A stretch of DNA of 64,000 bases from Solibacillus ferritrahens. GTDB lineage: Bacteria > Bacillota > Bacilli > Bacillales_A > Planococcaceae. The position numbers and the translations under genes were made by a program. Every line of letters begins with the position of its first letter. Within the stretch, counting starts at the first letter, position 1. The notes beneath the pieces are model-generated. The model saw nothing but the letters and a program-made list of their open reading frames with translations. It did not search any database and had not been told where the DNA came from. This document shows, in pieces, positions 17,587-26,006 of this stretch. The DNA is taken from assembly GCF_037027585.1 (NCBI RefSeq), contig NZ_JAXCLE010000014.1, forward strand, positions 39,202-103,201. The letters run 5' to 3'.

Positions 17587-17622
17587 ACCAAAGTCACCTC
17601 ATTCAATGAAGTGACTTTTGGT
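17587..17622 (+). terminator. intrinsic terminator after the MFS gene
   Basis: Stem ACCAAAGTCAC / GTGACTTTTGGT with a short loop, 83 bp after the MFS stop. The U-tract is weak on the plus strand. Confidence 0.5.
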
Positions 17623-17634
17623 AGTAATAGATTG

Positions 17635-17829
17635 TTATTGTGATTGTAATATATGGTTATTTACAAATGCTTTTATGAAAAATATCTCACCATCATTGGT
17701 ATTTCTGTTATTTTCTAGCTTGAAGGACTCTATTGCATTTTCTATTAAAGTTGATTTAACCGCGTCACTCGCTACTCTTAACTCTCTCCAAAATGTCGTC
17801 ATCTCATCTAAATCGCAAATCGATTCATG
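17635..17829 (-). pseudogene. 3' fragment of an MBL-fold hydrolase gene (copy of 28457-28652)
   Basis: Minus-strand reading gives the last ~65 residues of the hydrolase encoded intact at 28457-29305, including SFKLENNR and a C-terminus AFVNNHILQSQ before TAA. Nucleotide similarity to the intact gene is obvious throughout and ends abruptly near 17829. The catalytic N-terminal part is absent and there is no start codon. Confidence 0.85.
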
Positions 17830-17830
17830 G

Positions 17831-17935
17831 CACGTGTAAATAACACATCTTCGTTTTGTACGGTTTCATTCAGAAGTTCTAGATTTCCTTCTAAACGTTC
17901 TAGTGTTACTCTCGGTAGAATTGAACCACTACCAT
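17831..17935 (-). pseudogene. internal fragment of a DUF4179-type gene (copy of ~29860-29930) fused to the previous fragment
   Basis: The minus strand encodes LERLEGNLELLNETVQNED, identical to residues of the DUF4179 protein at 29537-30556, preceded by a short Gly/Ser stretch. The order relative to the MBL fragment is the same as in the intact locus, with the intervening ~1.2 kb deleted. No start or stop of its own. Confidence 0.82.
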
Positions 17936-17970
17936 TAATACCTTCTGTTCGTTATGAGCTCATTTAATAG

Positions 17971-18459
17971 CTAATTTTCTGAAACTATTTTCTTTAGTAT
18001 TAATTCATCCTTTAATGGGATGCCCTCATTACCGATTAAAGGAATAGAAGGTTTTATTTTTCGTGCATTGTTTACAGCATCAGAGATAATTGAAATAATT
18101 CTGTAACCTCTTTTTTGGTAAAATTTCAAGGCATTTAAATTATCATTTGTAGTTACTAAACTTACAATCTCTATTCGTTTTTGTTTTGCTATGCTTTCAA
18201 CTTTTTGGATTAATGCAGAACCAATACCCTTCCCTTCTGAAAGGCTATCGAGTGATATAATTTCTATTTCATTTTCATAATTTTTAATAACATATGTAAC
18301 TAAACCAATAATCTGGTTATTTTCTTCAAAAATGAAACCAGCCAATTTGTCGCACTGATAAACACCAGAGGAAATGACCATTTCAGAACTTCCCCAATGC
18401 TCCCTAAAAAAAGAAACAACCTTTTCTCTATTTTCTTCATTTATTTCTTTTACGCTCAT
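17971..18459 (-). CDS. GNAT-family N-acetyltransferase
   Basis: A 162-residue GNAT domain with acetyl-CoA motif SLSEGKGIGSALIQKVE (about 91-107) and the later strand LNALKFYQKRGYRI. It transfers acetyl from acetyl-CoA to an amine; the acceptor is unknown. The middle reads LDSLSEGKGIG, the usual beta4-alpha3 turn. It stands alone, with no terminator hairpin recognised between it and the fused gene fragments just downstream. Confidence 0.85.
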   Translation of the reverse strand: MSVKEINEENREKVVSFFREHWGSSEMVISSGVYQCDKLAGFIFEENNQIIGLVTYVIKNYENEIEIISLDSLSEGKGIGSALIQKVESIAKQKRIEIVSLVTTNDNLNALKFYQKRGYRIISIISDAVNNARKIKPSIPLIGNEGIPLKDELILKKIVSEN

Positions 18460-18599
18460 AATAGTTACCCCATCTCCCCATAAAATGATAAACCTTTATT
18501 TACTAACCAAAATTTCCGTGTCATTTAGTAAGGATACTTTGAATAATTAAATCCTAATTAATTGTTAATTAGTATAAACCATGATGAATCTTTACGTGA

Positions 18600-18755
18600 C
18601 TAAATAATCTTATTATTTTCTTTAATTCCGTAAATAATAAATAATGCCCCCAACAAAAAGAACACAAACCCTTTAGAGAAGCCTATTAGAGTGAAAATAA
18701 CACCAAGTAATAAATAGCCCGCAATAACGGGATTATTGTAATTAATAGGTTTCAT
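18600..18755 (-). CDS. small two-helix membrane protein (paralogue of 35290-35445)
   Basis: 51 residues starting MKPINYNNPVIAGYLLLGVI, with two hydrophobic segments (about 12-27 and 29-42) and a basic end GIKENNKII. TAAGGAGATGG precedes ATG at ideal distance. A second gene of the same length and ~75% identical protein lies at 35290-35445, and their upstream regions share GRATTAGT...AAAAGTTACAAAA. That conservation of coding frame and promoter supports a real gene. Function unknown; a small stress or envelope protein is possible. Confidence 0.8.
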   Translation of the reverse strand: MKPINYNNPVIAGYLLLGVIFTLIGFSKGFVFFLLGALFIIYGIKENNKII

Positions 18756-18863
18756 TTTACCATCTCCTTAAATTAAGTTACTTATTATTTCTACGGATTA
18801 GTTCCTAAAAAGTTACAAAAATACTCATCCGCAAAGCGACGGAAATATCCACTTGCTGAGATT

Positions 18864-19056
18864 AAAATAAGCGGAGGTTTTACCGTTATTTGCAGAACTT
18901 TGCTCAATTCGATGAAAATAAGGGAAGAATTTTCCCTTATTTACGTTTAAATCGTTAAATTTTATGTTTATTTAATCAATAGAAGGAATTACTACCCTTA
19001 TTTTAGTGATTTTTTACTTCATTTTTAAAATAAGGGGAATTTCTCCGTTTATTTTG
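18864..19056. repeat. four-hairpin intergenic repeat, copy 2
   Basis: Nearly the same sequence as copy 1 (15083-15276), including the spacers (for example GCAGAACTTTGCTC and TTACTTCATTTTTAAAATAA), so the two copies are recent relatives. It lies between the divergent small membrane protein and the XRE regulator. Confidence 0.85.
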
Positions 19057-19242
19057 GCTCGTCCTATTCAATTGGGGTTACACACTTGTTTACTCTAATT
19101 TTATTTAGGCTAAATTTTGATGAGATGTAAATTTCTTCAAAATTTTATTAAAATAATGTAGTGTTTTTCTTACAATATGTATAAAATATATTACAATAGG
19201 GAAATTTCTTTTTCTAATAAACGTGCTAAGAAGGGGGAAAAT

Positions 19243-19443
19243 ATGCTAAAAAATAGAATTTTAATCGGTAGAGCTGAAAAAAAATGGACACAGCAGCAAT
19301 TAGCAGATGCAGTTGGTGTTAGTCGTCAAACTATTGTGGCTCTGGAACAAAATAAGTACAACCCTTCTTTAGTGTTAGCTTTTAAAATTGCCGCGGCACT
19401 CGAAAAGGAAATAACAAATATTTTTGAATATAGGGAGGATTAA
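19243..19443 (+). CDS. XRE-family helix-turn-helix transcriptional regulator
   Basis: A 66-residue Cro/CI-type regulator. HTH at about residues 16-36 (WTQQQLADAVGVSRQTIVAL) and family tail NPSLVLAFKIAAALEKEITNIFEY. ATG at 19243 is chosen because AAGGGGG lies just before it; an in-frame upstream ATG at 19177 has no ribosome site. It is followed after 2 bp by a small membrane protein, a common pairing in Bacillales in which the regulator controls the pair. Confidence 0.88.
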   Translation: MLKNRILIGRAEKKWTQQQLADAVGVSRQTIVALEQNKYNPSLVLAFKIAAALEKEITNIFEYRED

Positions 19444-19445
19444 AA

Positions 19446-19757
19446 TTGGCTAATATTTTTACATTTATTATTTTGGCGTTAGTTGTAATGGTAATGGTAT
19501 CCGAATTTTATAAAATGAAATTCGAGCGTAACAAGGAATCCCAAGATGAAAGAGGACAATTAATTATTTTTAAAATAAAGTCGTTTTCTTACACTCTTCT
19601 AACTAGTGGAATAGTCATTGGAGTAATATTAGTAGCAATATTTGAGTTATTTAATCGTGAATTTTTTATCTTTTATGTAATGTTAGTCTTCTTCGTTCAA
19701 AGCATAGCATCTTCAATATATTTAGCCATTGTAAAAAAACATAGTCTTTTACACTAG
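19446..19757 (+). CDS. small membrane protein partnered with the XRE regulator (DUF2178/DUF3796-like)
   Basis: 103 residues with three hydrophobic segments (about 1-18, 43-66, 70-98). A charged stretch KFERNKESQDERGQLIIFKI lies between segments 1 and 2; the QDERGQLI motif occurs in membrane proteins that accompany small XRE regulators. TTG start after GGGAGGAT. Function unknown. The intrinsic terminator at 19803 ends this two-gene unit. Confidence 0.75.
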   Translation: MANIFTFIILALVVMVMVSEFYKMKFERNKESQDERGQLIIFKIKSFSYTLLTSGIVIGVILVAIFELFNREFFIFYVMLVFFVQSIASSIYLAIVKKHSLLH

Positions 19758-19802
19758 CTAATTCTATCAATGCAGAGGTCTTGTACCATATAAGCTAAGA
19801 AG

Positions 19803-19836
19803 GAACGAATTCCTGATCATAGAATTCGTTCTTTTT
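19803..19836 (+). terminator. intrinsic terminator of the XRE/membrane-protein operon
   Basis: Perfect stem GAACGAATTC / GAATTCGTTC followed by CTTTTTC on the plus strand, 46 bp after the stop. Confidence 0.85.
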
Positions 19837-19858
19837 CACTGCCCTCTAATGAAAACAA

Positions 19859-19886
19859 GCGCTGATTCTTGTTACAGAATTAGCGC
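19859..19886 (-). terminator. repeat-family terminator after the LysM-CAP gene
   Basis: Stem-loop GCGCTGATTCT/AGAATTAGCGC with loop TGTTAC. On the minus strand it is followed by a T-rich run. It belongs to the dispersed stem-loop family described in the findings. Confidence 0.75.
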
Positions 19887-19974
19887 CCGCTTGTTCAATA
19901 ATTAACTAAAAATATTTGCCTTGAAAATATGTAATTACTTCAAGCCTTAATTATAGTTTTGAATAATGATAATT

Positions 19975-20571
19975 TTATTTTTTAATAAACATTTGTGTCC
20001 AGTAGTTACCGTCTTTAACGTAGCCTACACCAATATGTGTAAATTGCGCATTCATAATATTTGCTCGGTGGCCTGAACTATTCATCCATGCGTCCATAAC
20101 TTGCGTGGCTGACTTTTGACCTTGTGCAATATTTTCACCGGCTGATTTATAGCTGATATCAAATTTTTTCATCATATCAAATGGTGACCCGTAAGTTGGG
20201 CTTGTATGGCTAAAATATTTTTTGTCGTGCATGTCTTGTGATTTATATTTTGCTACACGTGCAAGCTCCCAATCCATTGTAAGTGGGGCTAACCCTTCTT
20301 TCGCACGTTCTTTGTTCACCAAGTTAACTACTTGCTCTTCTACTGCTTGTTGTTCATTTTCAGAAATAGTAATTTTATCTCCAACATAAATCATGTCCGG
20401 ATTTTTTAGTGTAGGGTTTAGAGAAATTAATTCGCTTAGACCGATTTGATTTTTAGAAGCAATCTTCCAAAGCGTGTCCCCACTTTTTACTGTATAGGTA
20501 GCTGCAGATGCAGAGGCTGGCAGCGCTAAAAGCATAATACCGAAGAACAACACGATACTTTTTTTCAACAT
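19975..20571 (-). CDS. secreted LysM-CAP domain protein (YkwD-like)
   Basis: 198 residues: signal peptide (1-23, ending ASASA), one LysM module YTVKSGDTLWKIASKNQIGL...GDKITI (about 25-69), and a CAP/SCP domain from residue 77 to the end, with HTSPTYGSPFDMM, SAGENIAQGQ and SGHRANIMNAQFTHIGVGY. The LysM binds peptidoglycan, so it should stay in the wall; CAP domains of this kind are found in spore and cell-wall proteins of Bacillales without a settled activity. Single-gene unit with its own terminator. Confidence 0.92.
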   Translation of the reverse strand: MLKKSIVLFFGIMLLALPASASAATYTVKSGDTLWKIASKNQIGLSELISLNPTLKNPDMIYVGDKITISENEQQAVEEQVVNLVNKERAKEGLAPLTMDWELARVAKYKSQDMHDKKYFSHTSPTYGSPFDMMKKFDISYKSAGENIAQGQKSATQVMDAWMNSSGHRANIMNAQFTHIGVGYVKDGNYWTQMFIKK

Positions 20572-20783
20572 TACTGAATCATTCCTTTCTTGTTGTCTAT
20601 TACAAGCTTACTAGAAAACTATTCTAAAATCATTAGGGAATGAATGGCGCCTCTTTTGCATTTGTGTTACAAACGTTACAATTATGACTAGCCACTACAC
20701 GGTTGAAGTTTTTCATCCTTCAGAATCCATGCTACATGAGCCTATTTTTAAGCTATTCAAACGAGTGTATCCGACATAAAAAA

Positions 20784-20810
20784 GAACGCTAATCATTTAG
20801 ATTAACGTTC
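20784..20810 (-). terminator. terminator after the DUF2935-like gene
   Basis: Stem GAACGCTAATC / GATTAACGTTC around ATTTA, with TTTTTT following on the minus strand, 34 bp after the stop of the gene at 20844. Confidence 0.8.
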
Positions 20811-20843
20811 TTCATTTATGATTTTATTAGTATTTCAAAATAA

Positions 20844-21326
20844 CTATTTAGTCGACTCTGCTAATTTCATTAAATAGTATTGTTCCTCCCTCGCCATGTG
20901 GTCAGCCATAGACGCTGTAAATGTCCCTAACACTTCCGCACTTAACTCCATTTCTTCAAGTTCATTTAGAAAAGTCTTAAATAAACCCATTTCTACTTCA
21001 ACCTCATCGTTAAATCTATTTATCGCCGGGAATTTTTGTATATTTGTACGTAAATAGCCAGTTAATTCTACAGCTTTCAAATAAAATTGATCAAAGTGTT
21101 TTGTAAAAGTACTGCTTTTTTCCTTTAACCGTCTTTCTACACCATCCAATTGGTCATTAATGGCACCTGCATGACCCGATGCATCTAACAACCAGATTAA
21201 ATGATGATGTAACTCGTGAAATATTGGTGGTATTTCCCCCTGTTTGAGATAGTTTAATATACGTAAATATTCTTCTAATTCATTTACCATATGATTTATG
21301 AAAGTAGGTGTTAAATGAATTTTCAT
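20844..21326 (-). CDS. DUF2935-family helical protein, single-domain form
   Basis: 160 residues, all-helical. Motifs HELHHHLIWLLDASGHAGAI and DHMAREEQYYLMKL match one four-helix bundle of the DUF2935 family, whose usual proteins (about 260 residues) carry two such bundles. Conserved His and Glu residues suggest a metal-binding ferritin-like core (inference). No signal peptide, so cytoplasmic or spore-core. This half-length form may be an ancestral or reduced version. Stands alone between terminators. Confidence 0.75.
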   Translation of the reverse strand: MKIHLTPTFINHMVNELEEYLRILNYLKQGEIPPIFHELHHHLIWLLDASGHAGAINDQLDGVERRLKEKSSTFTKHFDQFYLKAVELTGYLRTNIQKFPAINRFNDEVEVEMGLFKTFLNELEEMELSAEVLGTFTASMADHMAREEQYYLMKLAESTK

Positions 21327-21490
21327 TTCACTTGTTATATGGCGTTCAATAATCGATAGTTTGAAGGCCCTTAAAAGTTTTATTGATTCTTCAACATTAT
21401 TAGCGAAAAGCTATTTACATCCCCTTTTTTCACACTGGTAATCAATTTATTCAACATGGAATCGCTTTATGAGAAATTCTATTTTATATT

Positions 21491-21540
21491 CAAAAATAAA
21501 AATAGCTTATGATAATCAAATTTGATTTCATAAGCTATTT
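21491..21540 (-). terminator. intrinsic terminator of the ABC exporter operon
   Basis: Long stem AAATAGCTTATGA / TCATAAGCTATTT, loop AT-rich, with TTTATTTTTG on the minus strand just past the ATPase stop codon. Confidence 0.8.
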
Positions 21541-21549
21541 CTTAGTTTA

Positions 21550-22227
21550 TTATCTTTCTAGCGTTAATACGCCGTCTTCCATGCGGTACACTTTATCACA
21601 GAACTCTAGCATACGCTCATCATGGGTTACCATAACGGCTGCTTTATTACGTTCTTTTACTTCATATCGAATTTGTTTCACTACTTCAAATGCACGGTTA
21701 GAGTCTAAACTTGCTGTCGGTTCGTCTGCCAAAATAACGTTTGAGTTGTTAACAAATGCACGAGCGATCGCAACACGTTGACGTTCTCCCCCTGATAATT
21801 CATTCGGGAATTTCGATAATTTTTGCCCTAAACCTAAGTCTTTTAGTAACGCTTTCGCGAATTTGACTTCTTTAGCAGTTACTTTGCCTTTCATCTTACA
21901 TACAAGCAGAAGTTGATCCAATACATTTAAATACGGAATTAAGTTTGACGTTTGTAAGATGAAGCCGATGTCTGTTAAACGGAATGAAGAAAGTTCTTTT
22001 TCTTTCATTTGCCCAATATTTGTTTCATTTACTAATACTTCACCTTTAGAAGGTTGAAGAAGCGCACCAGCAATAGATAACAATGTACTTTTACCTGAAC
22101 CGGATGGACCAATAATAGCTATGAATTCACCAGGATTTACAGATAGTGAAACATTTTTTAATGCATCAACTGTTGAGTCGCCTTCTTTAAATGATTTTGT
22201 AACATTTTTTAATACTAAACCAGTCAT
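21550..22227 (-). CDS. ABC transporter ATP-binding protein (MacB/HrtA-type exporter)
   Basis: 225-residue ABC ATPase: Walker A GPSGSGKST at 40-48, signature LSGGERQ at 144-150, Walker B VILADEP at 164-170, then TASLDSNRAFEVVKQ. This LolD/MacB-type pattern pairs with an FtsX-like permease, whose stop codon abuts this start. Members export haem, antimicrobial peptides or lipoproteins. The permease's N-terminus resembles HrtB of haem-efflux systems, but no haem-sensing two-component genes are adjacent. Confidence 0.9.
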   Translation of the reverse strand: MTGLVLKNVTKSFKEGDSTVDALKNVSLSVNPGEFIAIIGPSGSGKSTLLSIAGALLQPSKGEVLVNETNIGQMKEKELSSFRLTDIGFILQTSNLIPYLNVLDQLLLVCKMKGKVTAKEVKFAKALLKDLGLGQKLSKFPNELSGGERQRVAIARAFVNNSNVILADEPTASLDSNRAFEVVKQIRYEVKERNKAAVMVTHDERMLEFCDKVYRMEDGVLTLER

Positions 22228-23349
22228 TTATTCCACTCTCCCAATCGCTGTTAATGGATCGATTTTCGTTACTTGACGAGCTGAAATTACGGAACCTAAA
22301 ACAGAAACAATTAGTAAGACAACGGCATAAATCAGTACCATTTTAAAGTCTAAGTTAAATGGCATTCCTTCTGGGAAGACTAAAGCCGTTAAATATGTCA
22401 ATCCGATACCAGCGATAATGCTTCCTAATGATAAGACAAATACTTGTGAGATAATTGAATTTTTGATAAAACGGTCTGAAGCACCAATTGCTTTCATTAC
22501 ACCGAATTGTTGTGTTTTTTGTAAGATGAATACATAGAAGAATACAGCGATAATTACTGCTGAAATGGCAAACAAGAATGCCAGCATCATATAAATTGTT
22601 GCACTTTCTTCTTTATAACCAGGCATACCCATAATAGCGTCTGATTTTGTTACCGTTTCAATTGCATCATAGTTGCTTGCAATCGCATCTGCATCTAAAT
22701 TTTCACCTTGTAGCGCAATCATAGCTACTGGGCTTTCTAACCCGTTGTCTGAGCCAGGTGCTGCGAATGCATAGCTTTGCCAAGTTTCAACGTTTACAAA
22801 TACTGTTGGTAAATGGTTAAAAGTTTCACCTTTTGTAATACCAACAACCTCTAACGTAATGTCAGAAGATGTTACTTCGAATTTATCACCAATTGAATAG
22901 CCTTTATCTGCTAAAGATTCGTCGATAACGACACCGAATAAATCGTCTTTTGAAAGCTGTTTACCTTCAATTACTTTTGGCTCGATGAATTTCCCTGGTT
23001 CAATCCCTAAAAAGGCTACGTCCTCATTTACTTTTGAGTCTGTAATCTTAGGGTTGTGTATGATAATTGTAGATTGTCCAAATTTCGCTGCTTCTTTGAC
23101 ACCGTATTTACCTTCGATATCATCTGCAATTGTTCCAGACACTTTCGTTTTCATCATCGTTCCTTCAGAACCCTCTTCATAAATGAAAAGATCACCATCA
23201 ATATTTTTCATCGTTGCCGCTGCTAATGTTGATAATCCATTACCTAAGCCCGACAAAATAAAAACAAGCCATGCGATTAGCATAATAATAGCGCCAATCA
23301 TTGCAAAACGAGTTTTTGAATGTTTCATTTCTTTTATTGCTAAAAACAT
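22228..23349 (-). CDS. ABC transporter permease with FtsX and MacB-like periplasmic domain (HrtB-like)
   Basis: 373 residues: one membrane segment near 14-38, an extracytoplasmic MacB-PCD-type domain of about 210 residues (GDLFIYEEGSEG onwards), and three C-terminal segments (about 255-276, 300-321, 334-358) forming the FtsX domain, ending SARQVTKIDPLTAIGRVE. Length and layout fit type VII (mechanotransmission) ABC transporters, which act from the outer face of the membrane. It is directly upstream of its ATPase with no gap. Substrate unknown. Confidence 0.88.
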   Translation of the reverse strand: MFLAIKEMKHSKTRFAMIGAIIMLIAWLVFILSGLGNGLSTLAAATMKNIDGDLFIYEEGSEGTMMKTKVSGTIADDIEGKYGVKEAAKFGQSTIIIHNPKITDSKVNEDVAFLGIEPGKFIEPKVIEGKQLSKDDLFGVVIDESLADKGYSIGDKFEVTSSDITLEVVGITKGETFNHLPTVFVNVETWQSYAFAAPGSDNGLESPVAMIALQGENLDADAIASNYDAIETVTKSDAIMGMPGYKEESATIYMMLAFLFAISAVIIAVFFYVFILQKTQQFGVMKAIGASDRFIKNSIISQVFVLSLGSIIAGIGLTYLTALVFPEGMPFNLDFKMVLIYAVVLLIVSVLGSVISARQVTKIDPLTAIGRVE

Positions 23350-23697
23350 TCTTAGTTCCCCCTATTAATATGTCGAATAGAAATAGATTATATGAAAATA
23401 AGTTATCCATACCTTAAAAACTATCTTTATATAATAAAATTCTCTAAAAAACTAAAAATAGCTTTATCGAGTTTGGATAAAAAATTCACGTTATCTACTT
23501 CTCTTACAGAAGTATAGCTCGCCAATATAAACTTTATATAAACTCTTTAACATTAAATAAGATAATTCTAAAATAACAACTATAGAAGGATTTCCAGTAT
23601 ATTCCTTATATTGGTATACTTTTAATACGTTGTATACTTACACTAATACCTTCCTTAAGTTAAGAATTTAGCGAGTGATAAATTATAAATAACAAAT
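23350..23697. other. intergenic stretch without a recognised gene
   Basis: About 350 bp of very AT-rich DNA upstream of the ABC permease, with two GTATAC hexamers at about 23613 and 23632. It probably holds the promoter of the exporter operon. No palindrome of operator quality or small gene was found. Confidence 0.4.
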
Positions 23698-23726
23698 AAC
23701 GCTCCCCTGTTAATCAAGAGAGCGTT
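23698..23726 (-). terminator. intrinsic terminator after the small coiled-coil membrane protein
   Basis: Stem AACGCTC / GAGCGTT, followed on the minus strand by ATTTGTTATTTA, 30 bp after the stop at 23756. Its position supports that small gene being real. Confidence 0.6.
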
Positions 23727-23755
23727 TGTGTGTGCTTTATGTTTTTTTGAGGCGT

Positions 23756-23965
23756 TTACTTGTTATCTAAGTTATCTAATTTTCTTTCAAGTGCCTCTAC
23801 TCGTTCTTTTAAAGAATTCAATTCGTATGTAAGCTTAACATCACTATTCTTTTTTGGTTTTAATATATTTTTATAAATTAGATTGAAGCCCCATAACATG
23901 ATTGAAAAACATATCCCCAGTATCAATAAAACAATTAATATACCGATAAAATTCTCTAAAATAAT
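23756..23965 (-). CDS. small membrane protein with C-terminal coiled coil (PspB-like layout), apparent ATT start
   Basis: 69 codons: IILENFIGILIVLLILG begins an N-terminal membrane segment, followed by a basic linker (NILKPKKN) and a heptad-like coiled coil LNSLKERVEALERKLDNL. There is no ATG, GTG or TTG at a sensible place in this frame, but AAAGGAG lies exactly 6 bases before ATT at 23965. The layout resembles PspB-type envelope-stress proteins; homology is not claimed. Either translation starts at ATT or a base change has removed the start. Confidence 0.5.
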   Translation of the reverse strand: MILENFIGILIVLLILGICFSIMLWGFNLIYKNILKPKKNSDVKLTYELNSLKERVEALERKLDNLDNK

Positions 23966-24043
23966 ACGCCACTCCTTTACCCTTACCTGTCATAACAATT
24001 ATATAAAACCCATATCAATGCGAATTAAGCAATTAGCGGAGTT

Positions 24044-24241
24044 AAAAATAAGCGGAGGATTTCCCGTTATTTGATGGATTCTAAGCATTTCAGGGAAAAT
24101 AAGGGGAGTAATTCCGCTTATCTACAACAAAATCATGAAATTTTATGTTTTTTTAATAAATAGACGGAATTTCTCCCTCTATTTTGGTTGTTTTTTTCAA
24201 TATTTTTCAAATAAGCGGAATTTCTCCGTCTATTTTTGTCG
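24044..24241. repeat. four-hairpin intergenic repeat, copy 3
   Basis: Same four-unit plan as copies 1 and 2, with diverged spacers. Units begin AAAATAAGCGGAGGATTTCC and end in TTTCTCCGTCTATTTTTG. It lies between the start of the coiled-coil gene and the end of the acetyltransferase at 24304. Confidence 0.8.
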
Positions 24242-24303
24242 CTTAACCTGATCTCCTCAGCTTTATATAACTCATCCCAAGCGAGACTTCTTTCCGAGAA
24301 ATC

Positions 24304-24828
24304 CTATTCCACTATGGTTGCTGTTAATTTCTTATCCAGTTTTCTAATCGCATGCACCGAATTATCCTGAATAATACCTGTTTCTACAAAACCTAATGAA
24401 GCGTATAATTCTTTAGCTACGACATTATCTTTATGATAAAAAAGGTCTACATGTTGTGCTTCCCCATATGGGATCTTTTCAATATCCGCCAACATTTTTT
24501 CAAAGGCAAGCTTGCCATATCCTTTCCCCTGATAACGCTTATCAATCATAAAATGCCAAATGAAATAGGTCTTCTCCCCATAAAAATCTTCATTTTGAAA
24601 TGATTCATGATCTGTCGTGTCGTAAATATACATCAAAAATCCCACCATATTATCATCAGCATAAATGGCTAATGGAGTCGTTGGTATACCATCTGTGTTC
24701 AACATATGAGCGTCTGCGAAGCATCTAAGATTAGTAGTTTCTAATATAAATTCTTTCTGATTTTCTCCAACATCAAGCGCTATTACTTCATCTATGTTAT
24801 CCCCGTCTATTCTTCGTAATTCAATCAT
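24304..24828 (-). CDS. GNAT-family N-acetyltransferase
   Basis: 174 residues. Acetyl-CoA-binding motif DKRYQGKGYGKLAFEKML near residues 97-114 and the terminal strand NVVAKELYASLGFVETG are intact, as are the central strands (VGFLMYIYDT...FYGEKTYFIWHFMID). This form resembles spermidine-acetyltransferase-like (BltD/PaiA-style) enzymes of Bacillales, but the acceptor is not certain. Monocistronic. Confidence 0.87.
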   Translation of the reverse strand: MIELRRIDGDNIDEVIALDVGENQKEFILETTNLRCFADAHMLNTDGIPTTPLAIYADDNMVGFLMYIYDTTDHESFQNEDFYGEKTYFIWHFMIDKRYQGKGYGKLAFEKMLADIEKIPYGEAQHVDLFYHKDNVVAKELYASLGFVETGIIQDNSVHAIRKLDKKLTATIVE

Positions 24829-24874
24829 TTTTTATCTCCTCCCCTTTAAATCACCATTCGCTTAAGAAGAACCA

Positions 24875-25420
24875 TTACGTTTCCATAAGGTACATTTTAG
24901 CCATCATATAAGCATGTGCTGTAAAAAGTTGTGTGTTAATCTCTTTTTTTCGAATTAAATTTCCCATATCATTAAAATCTATTAATTTAACAGTTAGTTC
25001 TTCAGTATCATCTAGATCCTGTTCAAATTCTTTAAAAGCATCGAGAATTAGATAAGTTATTACTTTGTTATTTTGTGTGGGATTCACCATGAATTCTCCC
25101 AAATAGATAGGCTTTTTCACTGAAATATAACCTGTTTCTTCTATTACTTCCCGAATGATCCCTTCCTCATATGTTTCATTTTCTTCGATTTTTCCAGCAG
25201 GGACTTCTAGGTAAAAATCTTCTCCTGCGTAACGATACTGTTCAACAAGTACAATCTGATTCTCTTTTGTTATAACCACTGCATTTACCCAATCTGAGTA
25301 TTCATTTACATAATAATCATCAATCACAATTCCATTCGGAAGCTCGCATTGGTCTTTTCTAATATTGCCGAATGGACTTTTATGTATATAATCTGATTTT
25401 ATTGTTTTCCATTTCCTCAT
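24875..25420 (-). CDS. NUDIX hydrolase (ADP-ribose pyrophosphatase-like)
   Basis: 181 residues with the Nudix box GKIEENETYEEGIIREVIEE (about 89-108) followed by TG, preceded by FYLEVPA and followed by LGEFMVNPTQNNKVITYLI, as in ADP-ribose pyrophosphatase NudF. It hydrolyses a nucleoside diphosphate linked to another group in the cytoplasm. ATG at 25420 follows AAAGGGTGG at good spacing; the frame stays open 29 codons upstream to a TTG at 25507 with no ribosome site. Confidence 0.88.
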   Translation of the reverse strand: MRKWKTIKSDYIHKSPFGNIRKDQCELPNGIVIDDYYVNEYSDWVNAVVITKENQIVLVEQYRYAGEDFYLEVPAGKIEENETYEEGIIREVIEETGYISVKKPIYLGEFMVNPTQNNKVITYLILDAFKEFEQDLDDTEELTVKLIDFNDMGNLIRKKEINTQLFTAHAYMMAKMYLMET

Positions 25421-25569
25421 AAACAACCACCCTTTAATAATTGTAAGAATCCGTTCCTCACTAAGTTCATTACCATAAATTGTAACTTTTTTCTTTGTTT
25501 TATTCAATGATAATAAATAGCCATACGTGTGGTCTTAATTATTGCAAAACAGCCTGCATACAAAAAAAA

Positions 25570-25588
25570 CGAACTTCTGTAAAGTCCG
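25570..25588 (-). terminator. intrinsic terminator after the 93-residue gene
   Basis: Stem CGAACTT / AAGTCCG with a TGTA-type loop, followed by eight T on the minus strand. Confidence 0.75.
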
Positions 25589-25607
25589 CTTGTAGTAGAA
25601 AAATTAT

Positions 25608-25889
25608 TTACTTGAAATATTCTCTATATGCTGTGATAAAAGCTTCTGGTGAAGATTTCACATTATACGTATATACACCTTGTAACGTGTGTAAATAGAG
25701 AATACCACCTTGATTTGCAATTTCCCGATAAGAAAAATCCGTTACCACCTTAATCGGAAATTCTCTATGCTGTGTAATGACCTTATCAATGTATAAGAAA
25801 ATAATTCTTTCATGCTCAATTTCAACCTGTTCAATACCTGTTACTTTTCTTTCTACTTTTATATAAGGATGTTGCGCTATCAAGCTCAT
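25608..25889 (-). CDS. conserved-looking hypothetical protein, 93 residues
   Basis: Not recognised. A soluble, mostly beta protein (alternating hydrophobics in VERKVTGIEQVEIEHERIIF and FPIKVVTDFSYREIA) ending with a helix AFITAYREYFK. No membrane segment or signal peptide. AGGAGG precedes the ATG and a strong terminator follows, so it is a proper single-gene unit. The fold could be a PH-like or competence-repressor-like small domain, but this is only a guess from strand pattern. Confidence 0.65.
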   Translation of the reverse strand: MSLIAQHPYIKVERKVTGIEQVEIEHERIIFLYIDKVITQHREFPIKVVTDFSYREIANQGGILYLHTLQGVYTYNVKSSPEAFITAYREYFK

Positions 25890-26006
25890 GTGGTCCTCCT
25901 AAAACATAGACTTATTCCTATTATCTTATCACAAACAGATTATTTAGTTATCTAATCTAAGGTCCGCATTAATTAATTGTTTCTATAACTATGAACATTA
26001 TTTTGT

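Noticed and set aside
23613..23640. Two GTATAC hexamers upstream of the ABC exporter
   Set aside because: Too short and common in AT-rich DNA to call an operator.
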